Assembly (NCBI GenBank): GCA_937926975.1
Contig: CALBCJ010000005.1
Coordinates: forward strand, 1-64,000
DNA: 64,000 bases
From: an uncultured Propionibacteriaceae bacterium
GTDB taxonomy: Bacteria > Actinomycetota > Actinomycetes > Propionibacteriales > Propionibacteriaceae
Direction: 5' to 3'
This document shows positions 35,995-43,436 of the stretch, piece by piece. The notes below the pieces were generated by a model. It saw only the letters and a list, made by a program, of their open reading frames with translations. It searched no databases and was not told where the DNA came from. Made by a program: the position numbers and the translations under genes. Each line of letters begins with the position of its first letter. The stretch's first letter is position 1.

Positions 35995-36929
35995 CGAGGA
36001 CGGTGTGGCTCCCGTACCACACGATTGAGCAGGCTGAGGCTGCGGTGGGGCACCCGGCCGGGGTCGAGATCGGGGTCTATCCGGACGCCAGCGCGCCACT
36101 CCCGGACGGGGCCGAGCGAGTCGAGCTGATCGCCCTTGCGAACACTCCCGGGCCGGCGGCCTGGCAGGCGGTCAAGGACCAGGTCTTCCCCCGGCTGCGG
36201 CTGCTCCAGCTGGGCTCGGCTGGTTTCGAGCACATGCTGGCGGCGCTTCCGCCGGGGGTAGCCCTCGCCAATGCCGCCGGAGTCCACGACGTCGGGACCG
36301 CGGAGATGGCGGTGGCGCTGGCCCTGGCCAGTGGCCGGGGGCTGGACCGCTATGCCCGCGACCAGGCCGAGCACGCCTGGAGGCCTGAGACAGGCCGGAC
36401 CATCGCCGACCGGCACGTGCTGATCTACGGGTACGGGCGGATCGGTGCCGCGGTCGAGCGGCGCCTGGCCGGCTTCGAGCCGGCCAGCGTCACCCGGGTA
36501 GCGCGGCGCGAGCGGACCGACCCGCCAGTACGGGCGGCGAGGGACCTGGCGTCGCTGCTGCCCAGCGTCGACCTCGTGGTGATCACCGCCCCCGCCACCC
36601 CGGAGACGGTCGGCGTCTTCAGTGCCGAGATGCTGGCCCTGCTGCCTGACGGGGCCCTGGTGGTCAATGTCGGGCGGGGCTCGGTTCTGGTGACCGAGGC
36701 GGTGCTGGGTGAGGTCGGTCGGCTGCGGTTCGCGCTCGACGTCATGGAGCCCGAGCCGCTTCCCCCGGACCACCCGCTGTGGGACGCGCCCGGGGTCACC
36801 CTGAGCCCGCACGTGGGTGGCTACTCGTCCTCCTTCCAGCCACGCTACGACCGGCTGCTGGCCGAGCAGGTCCGCCACCTGCTGGCCGGGGAGCCCTTCG
36901 TCAATGTCGTCGCGGGGCCGGGCGCATGA
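35991..36929 (+). CDS. D-isomer-specific 2-hydroxyacid dehydrogenase family protein
   Basis: A 312-aa NAD(P)-dependent enzyme. The catalytic domain comes first, then the Rossmann motif LIYGYGRIGAAV (~143-154), LVVNVGRGSVLVTEAVL and LSPHVGGYSSSF with the catalytic His. Substrate unknown (glyoxylate/phosphoglycerate-like family). It overlaps hisF and the HIT gene by 4 nt each, so it is expressed in one operon with both. Confidence 0.88.
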   Translation: MTRTVWLPYHTIEQAEAAVGHPAGVEIGVYPDASAPLPDGAERVELIALANTPGPAAWQAVKDQVFPRLRLLQLGSAGFEHMLAALPPGVALANAAGVHDVGTAEMAVALALASGRGLDRYARDQAEHAWRPETGRTIADRHVLIYGYGRIGAAVERRLAGFEPASVTRVARRERTDPPVRAARDLASLLPSVDLVVITAPATPETVGVFSAEMLALLPDGALVVNVGRGSVLVTEAVLGEVGRLRFALDVMEPEPLPPDHPLWDAPGVTLSPHVGGYSSSFQPRYDRLLAEQVRHLLAGEPFVNVVAGPGA

Positions 36930-37330
36930 ACGACTGCCTCTTCTGCCGGATCATCGCCGGCGAGATCCCGAGCCGCAGGGTGTACGAGGACGAGCAGGCG
37001 GTCGCCTTCCTCGACATCGAGCCCTGGCACGACGGGCACACCCTGCTGGTCCCGCGTCGTCATGTCAGCGACCTGGTCGCGGACCCGGCCGCCTGGTCCG
37101 AGGTGCAGCCAGCACTGGAGGCCGTCGTCCCGAGGCTGGTTGAGAGGCTGGCCGCCGACGGGATGAACGTCGTCGTCAACGCCGGACCGGTGGCTGGGCA
37201 GGAGGTGGGGCACCTGCACGTCCACCTGGTCCCCCGGTACGCCTCGGCGCCTGGGATGGCCGCGCTGATGGACCGGGACGCCAGCCGGGACCTGGACGAG
37301 CTGCACCGGCTGCTGGGGGAGGCCGGGTGA
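36926..37330 (+). CDS. HIT-family nucleotide hydrolase/transferase
   Basis: A 134-aa protein: CLFCRIIAGEIPSRRVYEDE at the N-terminus with the zinc-type Cys pair, and the His triad HLHVHLV (His96, His98, His100). Branch Hint-like; it cleaves nucleoside phosphoramidates or similar. ATG 36926 overlaps the dehydrogenase stop. The next gene overlaps its end by 4 nt. Confidence 0.92.
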   Translation: MNDCLFCRIIAGEIPSRRVYEDEQAVAFLDIEPWHDGHTLLVPRRHVSDLVADPAAWSEVQPALEAVVPRLVERLAADGMNVVVNAGPVAGQEVGHLHVHLVPRYASAPGMAALMDRDASRDLDELHRLLGEAG

Positions 37331-38532
37331 GCACCCGGGAGCGGGCGCTGCGGCAGGTCGTGGAGCTGGTGCCAGCGTTCCTGGTCTCGCTGGTGCTGCT
37401 GCCGCTGATCATCTCCAAGGGGCAGCTGCTGCCGTACCACCCCAACACCATTGACCTGCGGGTGTACCACCTGGCGGTCGAGGACCTGGTCAACGGCCGT
37501 GACATCTATCTCACCAGCACCCCCGACGACCACCTCAAGTTCATCTACCCCCCGATAGCGGCGGTGCTGATGACCCCGCTCCTGGTGGGGCCGTACCTGC
37601 TGTGGCAGGTGCTCTGGACGCTGCTGGGGACCTGGGCCCTGGTGGTGGTGCTGCGCCGCTGCCGGGTACCCCGGGGCTGGCTGCTGGGAGCGCTGGCGGC
37701 GGTGCTGGTGGTGGCGATGGAGCCGATCCGGACCACGGTCGGCTACGGGCAGGTCAACACCATGCTGATGGCGCTGGTGGTGGCCGACCTGCTGCCGGAC
37801 GCTCCGGGTGAGCGGCGCCGGGTCCCGCAGGGAGCACTGATCGGCCTGGCCGCGGCGATCAAGCTGACGCCACTGCTGTTCCTGGTCTTCGCGGTTCTGA
37901 TCCGCAAGTACCGCGCGGCCGTCGTCGGGCTGGTGTCGTTCCTGGTGTTCACCGGGATCGGCTTCCTGCTGCTGCCGAGCGAGTCGATGCACTTCTGGCG
38001 CGGCCTGGGGCAGGGCGAGGTGAACACCGCCGGGCCGGTGTACGTGGGCAACCAGGGGATGAGCGGCGTGCTGACCCGGTGGTTCGCCGAGGACCGGCCG
38101 ACCGTGGTTGTGGCGCTGCTGCTGGGCTTCCTGGTGGCCGGCCTGGCCACGCTGGTGGCCGCCTCCTGGTGGCGGCGCGACGAGCAGGTGTTCGCCGTCG
38201 GGCTGGTGGGTCTGGCCACCTGCCTGGCCTCGCCGCTGTCGTGGACCCACCACCACGTCTGGGCGGTGGTGCTGCTGGTGGCGGTCTCGCTGCCTGGCTG
38301 CCGGGTTCCGGCCTGGGCCCAGTGGACAGCGCGGGTCTGGATGGTGTGGCTCGCGCTCTGCCTGCCGCTGGCGGTCCTGCCGTACGGCGGGCGGGTCGAG
38401 CTCGGCTACTCCGTGAGCCAGAACATCGTGGGCAGCCTCGGGCCGGTGCTCGGCTCGGTGCTGGTTCTGGGCATGACCGGGGAGCTGGTTCAGCACCTGC
38501 GGCGGCGGAGGGGCGTTCAGACTCCTCGGTGA
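37327..38532 (+). CDS. GT87-family (GT-C) membrane mannosyltransferase
   Basis: A 401-aa polytopic protein with about ten membrane helices. TIDLRVYHLAVEDLVNGRDIY has the loop Asp typical of GT87/DUF2029 polyprenol-phosphate-mannose-dependent transferases, and FIYPPIAAVLMTP plus LIGLAAAIKLTPLLFL are family motifs. Such enzymes extend mannan or lipoglycan outside the membrane. The acceptor here is unknown. Last gene of the hisF operon; a hairpin follows. Confidence 0.87.
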   Translation: MSTRERALRQVVELVPAFLVSLVLLPLIISKGQLLPYHPNTIDLRVYHLAVEDLVNGRDIYLTSTPDDHLKFIYPPIAAVLMTPLLVGPYLLWQVLWTLLGTWALVVVLRRCRVPRGWLLGALAAVLVVAMEPIRTTVGYGQVNTMLMALVVADLLPDAPGERRRVPQGALIGLAAAIKLTPLLFLVFAVLIRKYRAAVVGLVSFLVFTGIGFLLLPSESMHFWRGLGQGEVNTAGPVYVGNQGMSGVLTRWFAEDRPTVVVALLLGFLVAGLATLVAASWWRRDEQVFAVGLVGLATCLASPLSWTHHHVWAVVLLVAVSLPGCRVPAWAQWTARVWMVWLALCLPLAVLPYGGRVELGYSVSQNIVGSLGPVLGSVLVLGMTGELVQHLRRRRGVQTPR

Positions 38533-38541
38533 CGCCCCTGA

Positions 38542-38569
38542 GGCCACCAGCGCTTCCTGGGCGGTGGCC
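38542..38569 (+). terminator. Hairpin after GT87 gene
   Basis: Perfect 7-bp stem GGCCACC / GGTGGCC with a 14-nt loop, 10 nt after the stop. Modest strength, no T-run. Confidence 0.5.
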
Positions 38570-38695
38570 CCGGTGGGTTCCCCAGGTGCCACCGGGACGA
38601 GCAAGAGCGGCCCCGTCGGTCTGCGGAGGGCTGACCACGAGAAGTAGTTTACGATTTGATGAGAAGGGGGCTCAGAACAGAGGAGAATCATCGCG

Positions 38696-39187
38696 ATGGC
38701 ACGATCCGTACGGCTGATCGGCGCACTGTCGATCGTGGCAGGCCTGCTCCTGGTGGTGTCGGGAGGTGTCTTCTGGGGTGTGATCACCTCCCAGCTGGCC
38801 GCCGAGAAGGTCACCGTGTCTGCCGACAGCTCGTTCTTGGCGGGTGACGATGTCAACGGCCCGTTCAGCGCCTACGCGCAGACCGAGACGATCCGCAAGC
38901 ACTCCCTGAGCGCCTCGGGCGGCAAGACCTTCGCCGAGCTGGGTGCGCTGGCCAACCAAGCGAAGAACGAGGGCCACCCCGAGCTGGCGGACAAGTACGC
39001 CCAGCAGCGGGGCATCGTCCAGAACGGTTCCCTCCTGCGGGCCTCGCTGCTGACCTCGGTCCTGGGCTACGGCGTCTGCCTGCTGGCGATCACTCTGGGG
39101 CTGGTGGTGGGACTGCTGGGGCTGGCGCTGACCAGGCTCGCCCGCGGCCTGCCGACGGCGGCACTGAGCCCGGCCGCCGAGTCCTGA
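38696..39187 (+). CDS. Two-helix membrane protein of unknown function
   Basis: A 163-aa protein with membrane helices at ~8-30 (LIGALSIVAGLLLVVSGGVFWG) and ~120-145, enclosing an ~85-residue extracytoplasmic domain with FSAYAQTETIRKHSLSASGGKTFAELG. Proteins of this layout are widespread in actinobacteria and often mislabelled as LigA dioxygenase; no enzymatic motif is visible. ATG 38696 follows ggaga. It stands alone, with a hairpin terminator just after it. Confidence 0.78.
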   Translation: MARSVRLIGALSIVAGLLLVVSGGVFWGVITSQLAAEKVTVSADSSFLAGDDVNGPFSAYAQTETIRKHSLSASGGKTFAELGALANQAKNEGHPELADKYAQQRGIVQNGSLLRASLLTSVLGYGVCLLAITLGLVVGLLGLALTRLARGLPTAALSPAAES

Positions 39188-39193
39188 GCTCTT

Positions 39194-39224
39194 GGTGCGG
39201 GGCTGGCCTGGCTGGCCCCGCACC
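39194..39224 (+). terminator. Terminator after the small membrane protein
   Basis: Perfect 10-bp stem GGTGCGGGGC / GCCCCGCACC with an 11-nt loop, 7 nt after the stop codon. Confidence 0.8.
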
Positions 39225-39244
39225 GTCCACAAAGTGGACATCTG

Positions 39245-39274
39245 TTGACGAGCTCCTTGTCGGTCGGCCAGAGT
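39245..39274 (+). promoter_or_regulatory. Putative promoter of the ilvB leader
   Basis: TTGACG (39245-39250) and CAGAGT (39269-39274) with an 18-bp spacer. A start about 7 nt downstream would fall on the leader-peptide GTG at 39282. Confidence 0.6.
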
Positions 39275-39281
39275 GGCGCCC

Positions 39282-39305
39282 GTGCAACCCGTGCTCGTAC
39301 CGTGA
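39282..39305 (+). CDS. ilvB leader peptide (attenuation)
   Basis: A 7-codon leaderless ORF, GTG CAA CCC GTG CTC GTA CCG TGA (M-Q-P-V-L-V-P). Three of its seven codons are Val or Leu, the products of the ilvBNC pathway. It lies directly after the proposed promoter and before a pause hairpin and terminator. An in-frame GTG at 39273 would give three more residues. Confidence 0.6.
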   Translation: MQPVLVP

Positions 39306-39307
39306 CC

Positions 39308-39372
39308 GCGTGTCCCGCCCACTGAGGCGTCAGACACGCACCCTCGCCTGCCACCAGCAGCGAGGGTTTTTT
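39308..39372 (+). promoter_or_regulatory. Transcription attenuator of ilvBNC
   Basis: Three mutually exclusive stems. A pause hairpin GCGTGTC (39308-39314) / GACACGC (39333-39339) follows the leader stop. A potential antiterminator pairs AGGCG (39325-39329) with CGCCT (39345-39349). The intrinsic terminator pairs CCCTCG (39341-39346) with CGAGGG (39361-39366), has inner stem CTGC/GCAG, and ends in six T. The antiterminator uses bases of the terminator's left arm. This is the classical amino-acid attenuation layout, with 44 nt left before the ilvB ATG. Confidence 0.72.
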
Positions 39373-39416
39373 CATGAGCACCGCACAGACGACCCCATCA
39401 ACACCAAGGAGCACTG

Positions 39417-41171
39417 ATGGCCAGCACGGACCAGGCCGCTGATCAGACCCAGGTGACGGGCGCCCAGGCACTCGTCAGGTCGCTGGAGAGCCTCGGTGCC
39501 GAGGTAGTCTTCGGAATCCCGGGTGGGGCGATCCTCCCCGCGTACGACCCGCTGTTCGACTCCAGCATCCGCCACATCCTGGTCCGGCACGAGCAGGGCG
39601 CCGCCCACGCGGCCGAGGGGTACGCGATGGTCACCGGCCGGGTCGGGGTCTGCATCGCGACCTCCGGACCTGGGGCGACGAACCTGGTGACCGGGCTGGC
39701 AGACGCGTACATGGACTCGGTGCCGATCGTCGCCATCACCGGCCAGGTGAACTCCCACGCGATCGGGACCGACGCCTTCCAGGAGGCCGACATCCGGGGC
39801 ATCACCCTCCCGATCACCAAGCACAACTTTCTGGTGACCAACCCCGATGACATCCCTCAGGCCCTCGCTGAGGCCTTCGAGATCGCCGGCACCGGCCGGC
39901 CCGGACCGGTGCTGGTCGACATCAGCAAGGACGCCTTGGCGGCGACCACGACCTTCCGCTGGCCTCCGAAGGTCGACCTGCCGGGGTACCGGCCCACGGT
40001 CCGCCCCCACACGCGGCAGGTGGCACAGGCGGCCCGGATGGTGGCCGAGGCCCAGCGGCCGGTGCTGGTGATCGGCGGGGGAGTCGCCCGGGCCGGTGCC
40101 AGTGAGGCGTTGGCGGCCGTGGTGGAGGCCACCGGGATCCCCGTGGTGACCACCCTGATGGCCCGGGGCGTCTTTCCGGACAGCCACCGGCTCAACCTGG
40201 GCATGCCCGGCATGCACGGGTCGGTGGCCGCGGTTGGCGCTCTGCAGCGCTGTGACCTGTTCATCGCTGTCGGGATGCGCTTCGATGACCGGGTGACCGG
40301 GCAGCTGGAGAGCTTCGCGCCCGAGGCCACGGTGATCCACTGCGACATCGACCCGGCCGAGATCAGCAAGAACCGGGTCGCCGACCTGCCTGTGGTGGGC
40401 GACGCCAAGCTCTTCCTCACCGACCTGCTCAAGCAGCTGTCTCGGCAGCCCAGGCGGGACCTGTCCGCCTGGACCGACTACCTGCTGGGGCTGCAGGAGC
40501 GCTACCCGACCGACGCCGGTGACCCGATGGACGACCGCCTCCTGCCGCAGGAGGTGATCAAGCGGATCGGGGAGCTGTCCGGTCCCGACGCGATCTACGC
40601 CACCGGCGTGGGGCAGCACCAGATGTGGGCGGCCCACTTCCTGCCGCACGGCAGGCCACGGTCCTGGCTCACCTCCGGAGGTGCCGGGACGATGGGCTAC
40701 TGCGTGCCGGCCGCGATGGGGGCCAAGGTCGGCCAGCCGGACGCCCTGGTCTGGGGGATCGACGGGGACGGCTGCTTCCAGATGACCAACCAGGAGCTGG
40801 TCACCTGTGCCCTGAACCACATCCCGGTGAAGATCGCGATCATCAACAACGAGTCGCTGGGCATGGTGCGCCAGTGGCAGACCCTCTTCTACGACGGGCG
40901 CTACTCGAACACCGACCTCCACTCGTACCGGATCCCCGACTTCGTGAAGCTGGCCGAGGCGATGGGCTGCGTCGGGCTGAGGGCCGAGCGGCCCGAGGAG
41001 GTTGACGCGGTGATCCTGCAGGCCCTGGAGATCAACGACCGGCCGGTGGTGGTCGACTTCGTCGTGCACAAGGACGCGATGGTCTGGCCGATGGTGGCGG
41101 CCGGGACCAGCAACTCAGACATCAAGATCGCCAGGGACATGGCCCCGGTGTGGGACAAGGAGGAGCTGTGA
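39417..41171 (+). CDS. ilvB: Acetolactate synthase, large subunit
   Basis: A 584-aa thiamine-diphosphate enzyme forming acetolactate and acetohydroxybutyrate, the first common step of Val, Leu and Ile synthesis. Catalytic Glu59 in RHEQGAAHAAEGYA, FAD-binding middle domain, and ThDP motif GIDGDGCFQMTNQEL...NN in the C-terminal domain. ATG 39417 follows aaggag. It begins ilvB-ilvN-ilvC, downstream of the attenuator. Confidence 0.97.
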   Translation: MASTDQAADQTQVTGAQALVRSLESLGAEVVFGIPGGAILPAYDPLFDSSIRHILVRHEQGAAHAAEGYAMVTGRVGVCIATSGPGATNLVTGLADAYMDSVPIVAITGQVNSHAIGTDAFQEADIRGITLPITKHNFLVTNPDDIPQALAEAFEIAGTGRPGPVLVDISKDALAATTTFRWPPKVDLPGYRPTVRPHTRQVAQAARMVAEAQRPVLVIGGGVARAGASEALAAVVEATGIPVVTTLMARGVFPDSHRLNLGMPGMHGSVAAVGALQRCDLFIAVGMRFDDRVTGQLESFAPEATVIHCDIDPAEISKNRVADLPVVGDAKLFLTDLLKQLSRQPRRDLSAWTDYLLGLQERYPTDAGDPMDDRLLPQEVIKRIGELSGPDAIYATGVGQHQMWAAHFLPHGRPRSWLTSGGAGTMGYCVPAAMGAKVGQPDALVWGIDGDGCFQMTNQELVTCALNHIPVKIAIINNESLGMVRQWQTLFYDGRYSNTDLHSYRIPDFVKLAEAMGCVGLRAERPEEVDAVILQALEINDRPVVVDFVVHKDAMVWPMVAAGTSNSDIKIARDMAPVWDKEEL

Positions 41172-41707
41172 GCCAGTTTCACACCCTGAGCGTGCTGGTC
41201 CAGAACCGGCCCGGCGTGCTGGCCCGGATCGCCGGGCTGTTCGCCCGGCGCGGGTTCAACATCGAGTCGCTGGCGGTCGGCCCGACCGAGGACCCGGCGT
41301 ACTCCCGGGTTACGATCGTGATCGAGGCCGAGTCCGAGCAGGTCCTGGAGCAGATCACCAAGCAGCTGAACAAGCTGGTCGAGGTGATCCGGATCCTCGA
41401 GTTCGCCGCCGGTGAGGCGGTCCGTCGGGAGCTGATCCTGGTCAAGGTCCGGGCCGACGCCCGCAGCCGCAGCCAGCTGATGGAGATCGCCACGATGTTC
41501 CGGGGCCGGATCGTGGACGTGGCTCCGGAGTCGATCGTGATCGAGGCGACCGGCTCGTACAGCAAGATCCGGGCCCTGCTGGAGCTGCTCGAGCCGTACG
41601 GGGTGCGCGAGCTGGTCCAGTCTGGTTCGGTTGCCCTAGGACGCGGGGTGCGGGCGATCACCGACCGCAGCCGCTACGACAAGACCCCGAAGGCTGAGCG
41701 CGCCTGA
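41168..41707 (+). CDS. ilvN: Acetolactate synthase, small regulatory subunit
   Basis: A 179-aa protein: N-terminal ACT domain (TLSVLVQNRPGVLARIAGLFARRGFNIESLAVG), which binds valine for feedback inhibition, and a C-terminal ALS_ss domain. GTG 41168 overlaps ilvB by 4 nt. Confidence 0.96.
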   Translation: MSQFHTLSVLVQNRPGVLARIAGLFARRGFNIESLAVGPTEDPAYSRVTIVIEAESEQVLEQITKQLNKLVEVIRILEFAAGEAVRRELILVKVRADARSRSQLMEIATMFRGRIVDVAPESIVIEATGSYSKIRALLELLEPYGVRELVQSGSVALGRGVRAITDRSRYDKTPKAERA

Positions 41708-41737
41708 CGCGTTCTGAACCCAGGCAAGGAGACCCAG

Positions 41738-42769
41738 ATGGCAGCAACAGTGTTCTACGACGACGACGCCGACCTCTCGATCATCCAGAACCGCTCGGTC
41801 GCGGTGATCGGGTACGGCTCGCAGGGCCACGCCCACGCGCTCAACCTGCGCGACTCCGGGGTGGATGTCCGGGTCGGGCTCCACGAGGGCTCGAAGTCCC
41901 GGGAGAAGGCCGAGGCCGAGGGCCTGCGGGTGCTGTCGGTGGCGGACGCCGTGGAGGAGTCCGACCTGGTGATGGTGCTGGCCCCGGACCAGGTCCAGCG
42001 CGGCCTGTACGCCGAGCAGATCGCCCCCCACCTGGTAGCCGGCGATGCTCTCTTCTTCGGGCACGGCTTCAACATCCGCTTCGGCTACATCACCGCCCCC
42101 GAGGGGGTCGATGTCTGCATGGTGGCCCCCAAGGGCCCCGGGCACCTGGTGCGGCGTGAGTACGCGGCCGGGCGCGGGGTGCCGGTGCTGGTTGCGGTCG
42201 AGAGGGACACCTCCGGGCAGGCCTGGCCGCTGGTGCTCTCGTACGCCAAGGCGCTCGGCGGGCTGCGGGCCGGCGGCATCAAGACCACCTTCACCGAGGA
42301 GACCGAGACCGACCTGTTCGGCGAGCAGACCGTGCTCTGCGGCGGGATCTCGTCGCTGGTGACGGCGGGCTTCGAGACCCTGGTCGAGGCCGGGTACCAG
42401 CCCGAGGTGGCCTACTTCGAGTGCCTGCACGAGCTGAAGCTGATCGTCGACCTGATGTACGAGGGCGGGATCGCCAAGCAGCGCTGGTCGGTCTCCGACA
42501 CCGCCGAGTACGGCGACTACGTCTCCGGCCCGCGGGTGATCGACGACTCGGTGCGGCAGCGGATGAAGGAGGTCCTGGCCGACATCCAGTCCGGTGCCTT
42601 CGCCAAGCGCTTCATCGCCGACCAGGACGCCGGCGCCCCGGAGTTCGCCCGGCTCCGCGCGGAGGCCGAGCAGCACCCGATCGAGGCCACCGGCCGCGAG
42701 CTGCGCAAGCTCATGAGCTGGGTGCAGACCAACGACGCCGACTACACCGAGGGCACGGCGGCGCGCTGA
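41738..42769 (+). CDS. ilvC: Ketol-acid reductoisomerase
   Basis: A 343-aa class I enzyme. NADP-binding AVIGYGSQGHAHALNLRDSG, then the knotted C-terminal domain with AYFECLHELKLIVDLMYEGG and SDTAEYGDY carrying the Mg-binding acidic residues. It converts acetolactate to dihydroxyisovalerate. ATG 41738 follows aaggagaccc. A terminator lies 12 nt after the stop. Confidence 0.97.
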   Translation: MAATVFYDDDADLSIIQNRSVAVIGYGSQGHAHALNLRDSGVDVRVGLHEGSKSREKAEAEGLRVLSVADAVEESDLVMVLAPDQVQRGLYAEQIAPHLVAGDALFFGHGFNIRFGYITAPEGVDVCMVAPKGPGHLVRREYAAGRGVPVLVAVERDTSGQAWPLVLSYAKALGGLRAGGIKTTFTEETETDLFGEQTVLCGGISSLVTAGFETLVEAGYQPEVAYFECLHELKLIVDLMYEGGIAKQRWSVSDTAEYGDYVSGPRVIDDSVRQRMKEVLADIQSGAFAKRFIADQDAGAPEFARLRAEAEQHPIEATGRELRKLMSWVQTNDADYTEGTAAR

Positions 42770-42780
42770 CCTGACGCGAG

Positions 42781-42807
42781 GGGCCGGGCGGTTCTGCCCG
42801 GCCCTTT
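42781..42807 (+). terminator. Terminator of ilvBNC
   Basis: Perfect 9-bp stem GGGCCGGGC / GCCCGGCCC with a 6-nt loop followed by TTT. Confidence 0.85.
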
Positions 42808-42868
42808 CCGCTGCCCAGGCGCTGGCTCTCGCCAAGCTGTGGGGTTCGGGGGAGTGAGAGCGAACCGA

Positions 42869-42887
42869 ACCATACCGTATGGTATGG
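42869..42887. promoter_or_regulatory. Operator over the tetR -10 box
   Basis: Perfect 15-bp palindrome ACCATACCGTATGGT (42869-42883; 7-bp arms, 1-nt spacer) nested with a second one, CCATACC-GTAT-GGTATGG (42870-42887). It contains TATGGT (42878-42883), a -10 box 7 nt before the preferred tetR GTG start at 42891. Typical of TetR autoregulation. Confidence 0.65.
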
Positions 42888-42890
42888 AAC

Positions 42891-43436
42891 GTGGTGCGCT
42901 ACCGGAAACAGGACTGGTTCGAGACCGCTGCCCGGGTCCTGGTCGAGCAGGGGCCCGGTCGGCTGCGGGTGGATGCCCTCTGCCAGGCCGCCGGGATGAC
43001 CAAGGGCTCCTTCTACCACCACTTCCGCAGCCTGGAGGACTTCACCGAGGCCTTCCTGGACTACCTCGACCGGCGCGGCGCCCAGCAGCCGCTCGCCGAG
43101 CTGGCGCGGGTCGAGACCCCACGGGCCAGGTTGCAGGCACTGGTCGAGACGATCGCCGCGGAGGACCTCGCTCTGGAGGCGGCCATCCGGCGCTGGGCGG
43201 TGACCGAGCGGGCGGTCGCCGAGCACGTGGCCCGGGTCGACACGGCCCGGGGCGAGCTGGTCTCGCGGCTCTACCAGGGGCTGCTGTCCGCCGATCCCCA
43301 GCAGGCCCGTGACCTGACCCGCCTGGCACAGGCCTTCTACCTGGGAGCCGTACTGCTCGACCCGCCGGTCCAGGGGGACGAGTACCGCCGGCTGGCCCGG
43401 CTGCTGGACCGGGTACTGGAGGGCCACGATGCCTGA
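42891..43436 (+). CDS. TetR-family transcriptional regulator
   Basis: A 181-aa protein. The N-terminal helix-turn-helix reads FETAARVLVEQGPGRLRVDALCQAAGMTKGSFYHHFRSLEDF, the canonical TetR signature. The C-terminal ligand domain is diverged. GTG 42891 is preferred as a leaderless start; ATG 42879, 12 nt upstream in frame, lies inside the operator palindrome and has no ribosome site. Its last 8 nt overlap the FAD oxidoreductase gene, the likely regulatory target together with itself. Confidence 0.88.
   Translation: MVRYRKQDWFETAARVLVEQGPGRLRVDALCQAAGMTKGSFYHHFRSLEDFTEAFLDYLDRRGAQQPLAELARVETPRARLQALVETIAAEDLALEAAIRRWAVTERAVAEHVARVDTARGELVSRLYQGLLSADPQQARDLTRLAQAFYLGAVLLDPPVQGDEYRRLARLLDRVLEGHDA

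Noticed and set aside
34153..36099. A 648-aa minus-strand open frame across tldD and hisF
   Set aside because: Low-complexity Ser/Arg/Pro/Thr translation with no motifs; both plus-strand hisF and minus-strand tldD in another frame are clearly real.
42879..42890. ATG 42879 as the tetR start
   Set aside because: It lies inside the operator palindrome and has no ribosome site, whereas GTG 42891 fits the -10 spacing seen elsewhere in the window.
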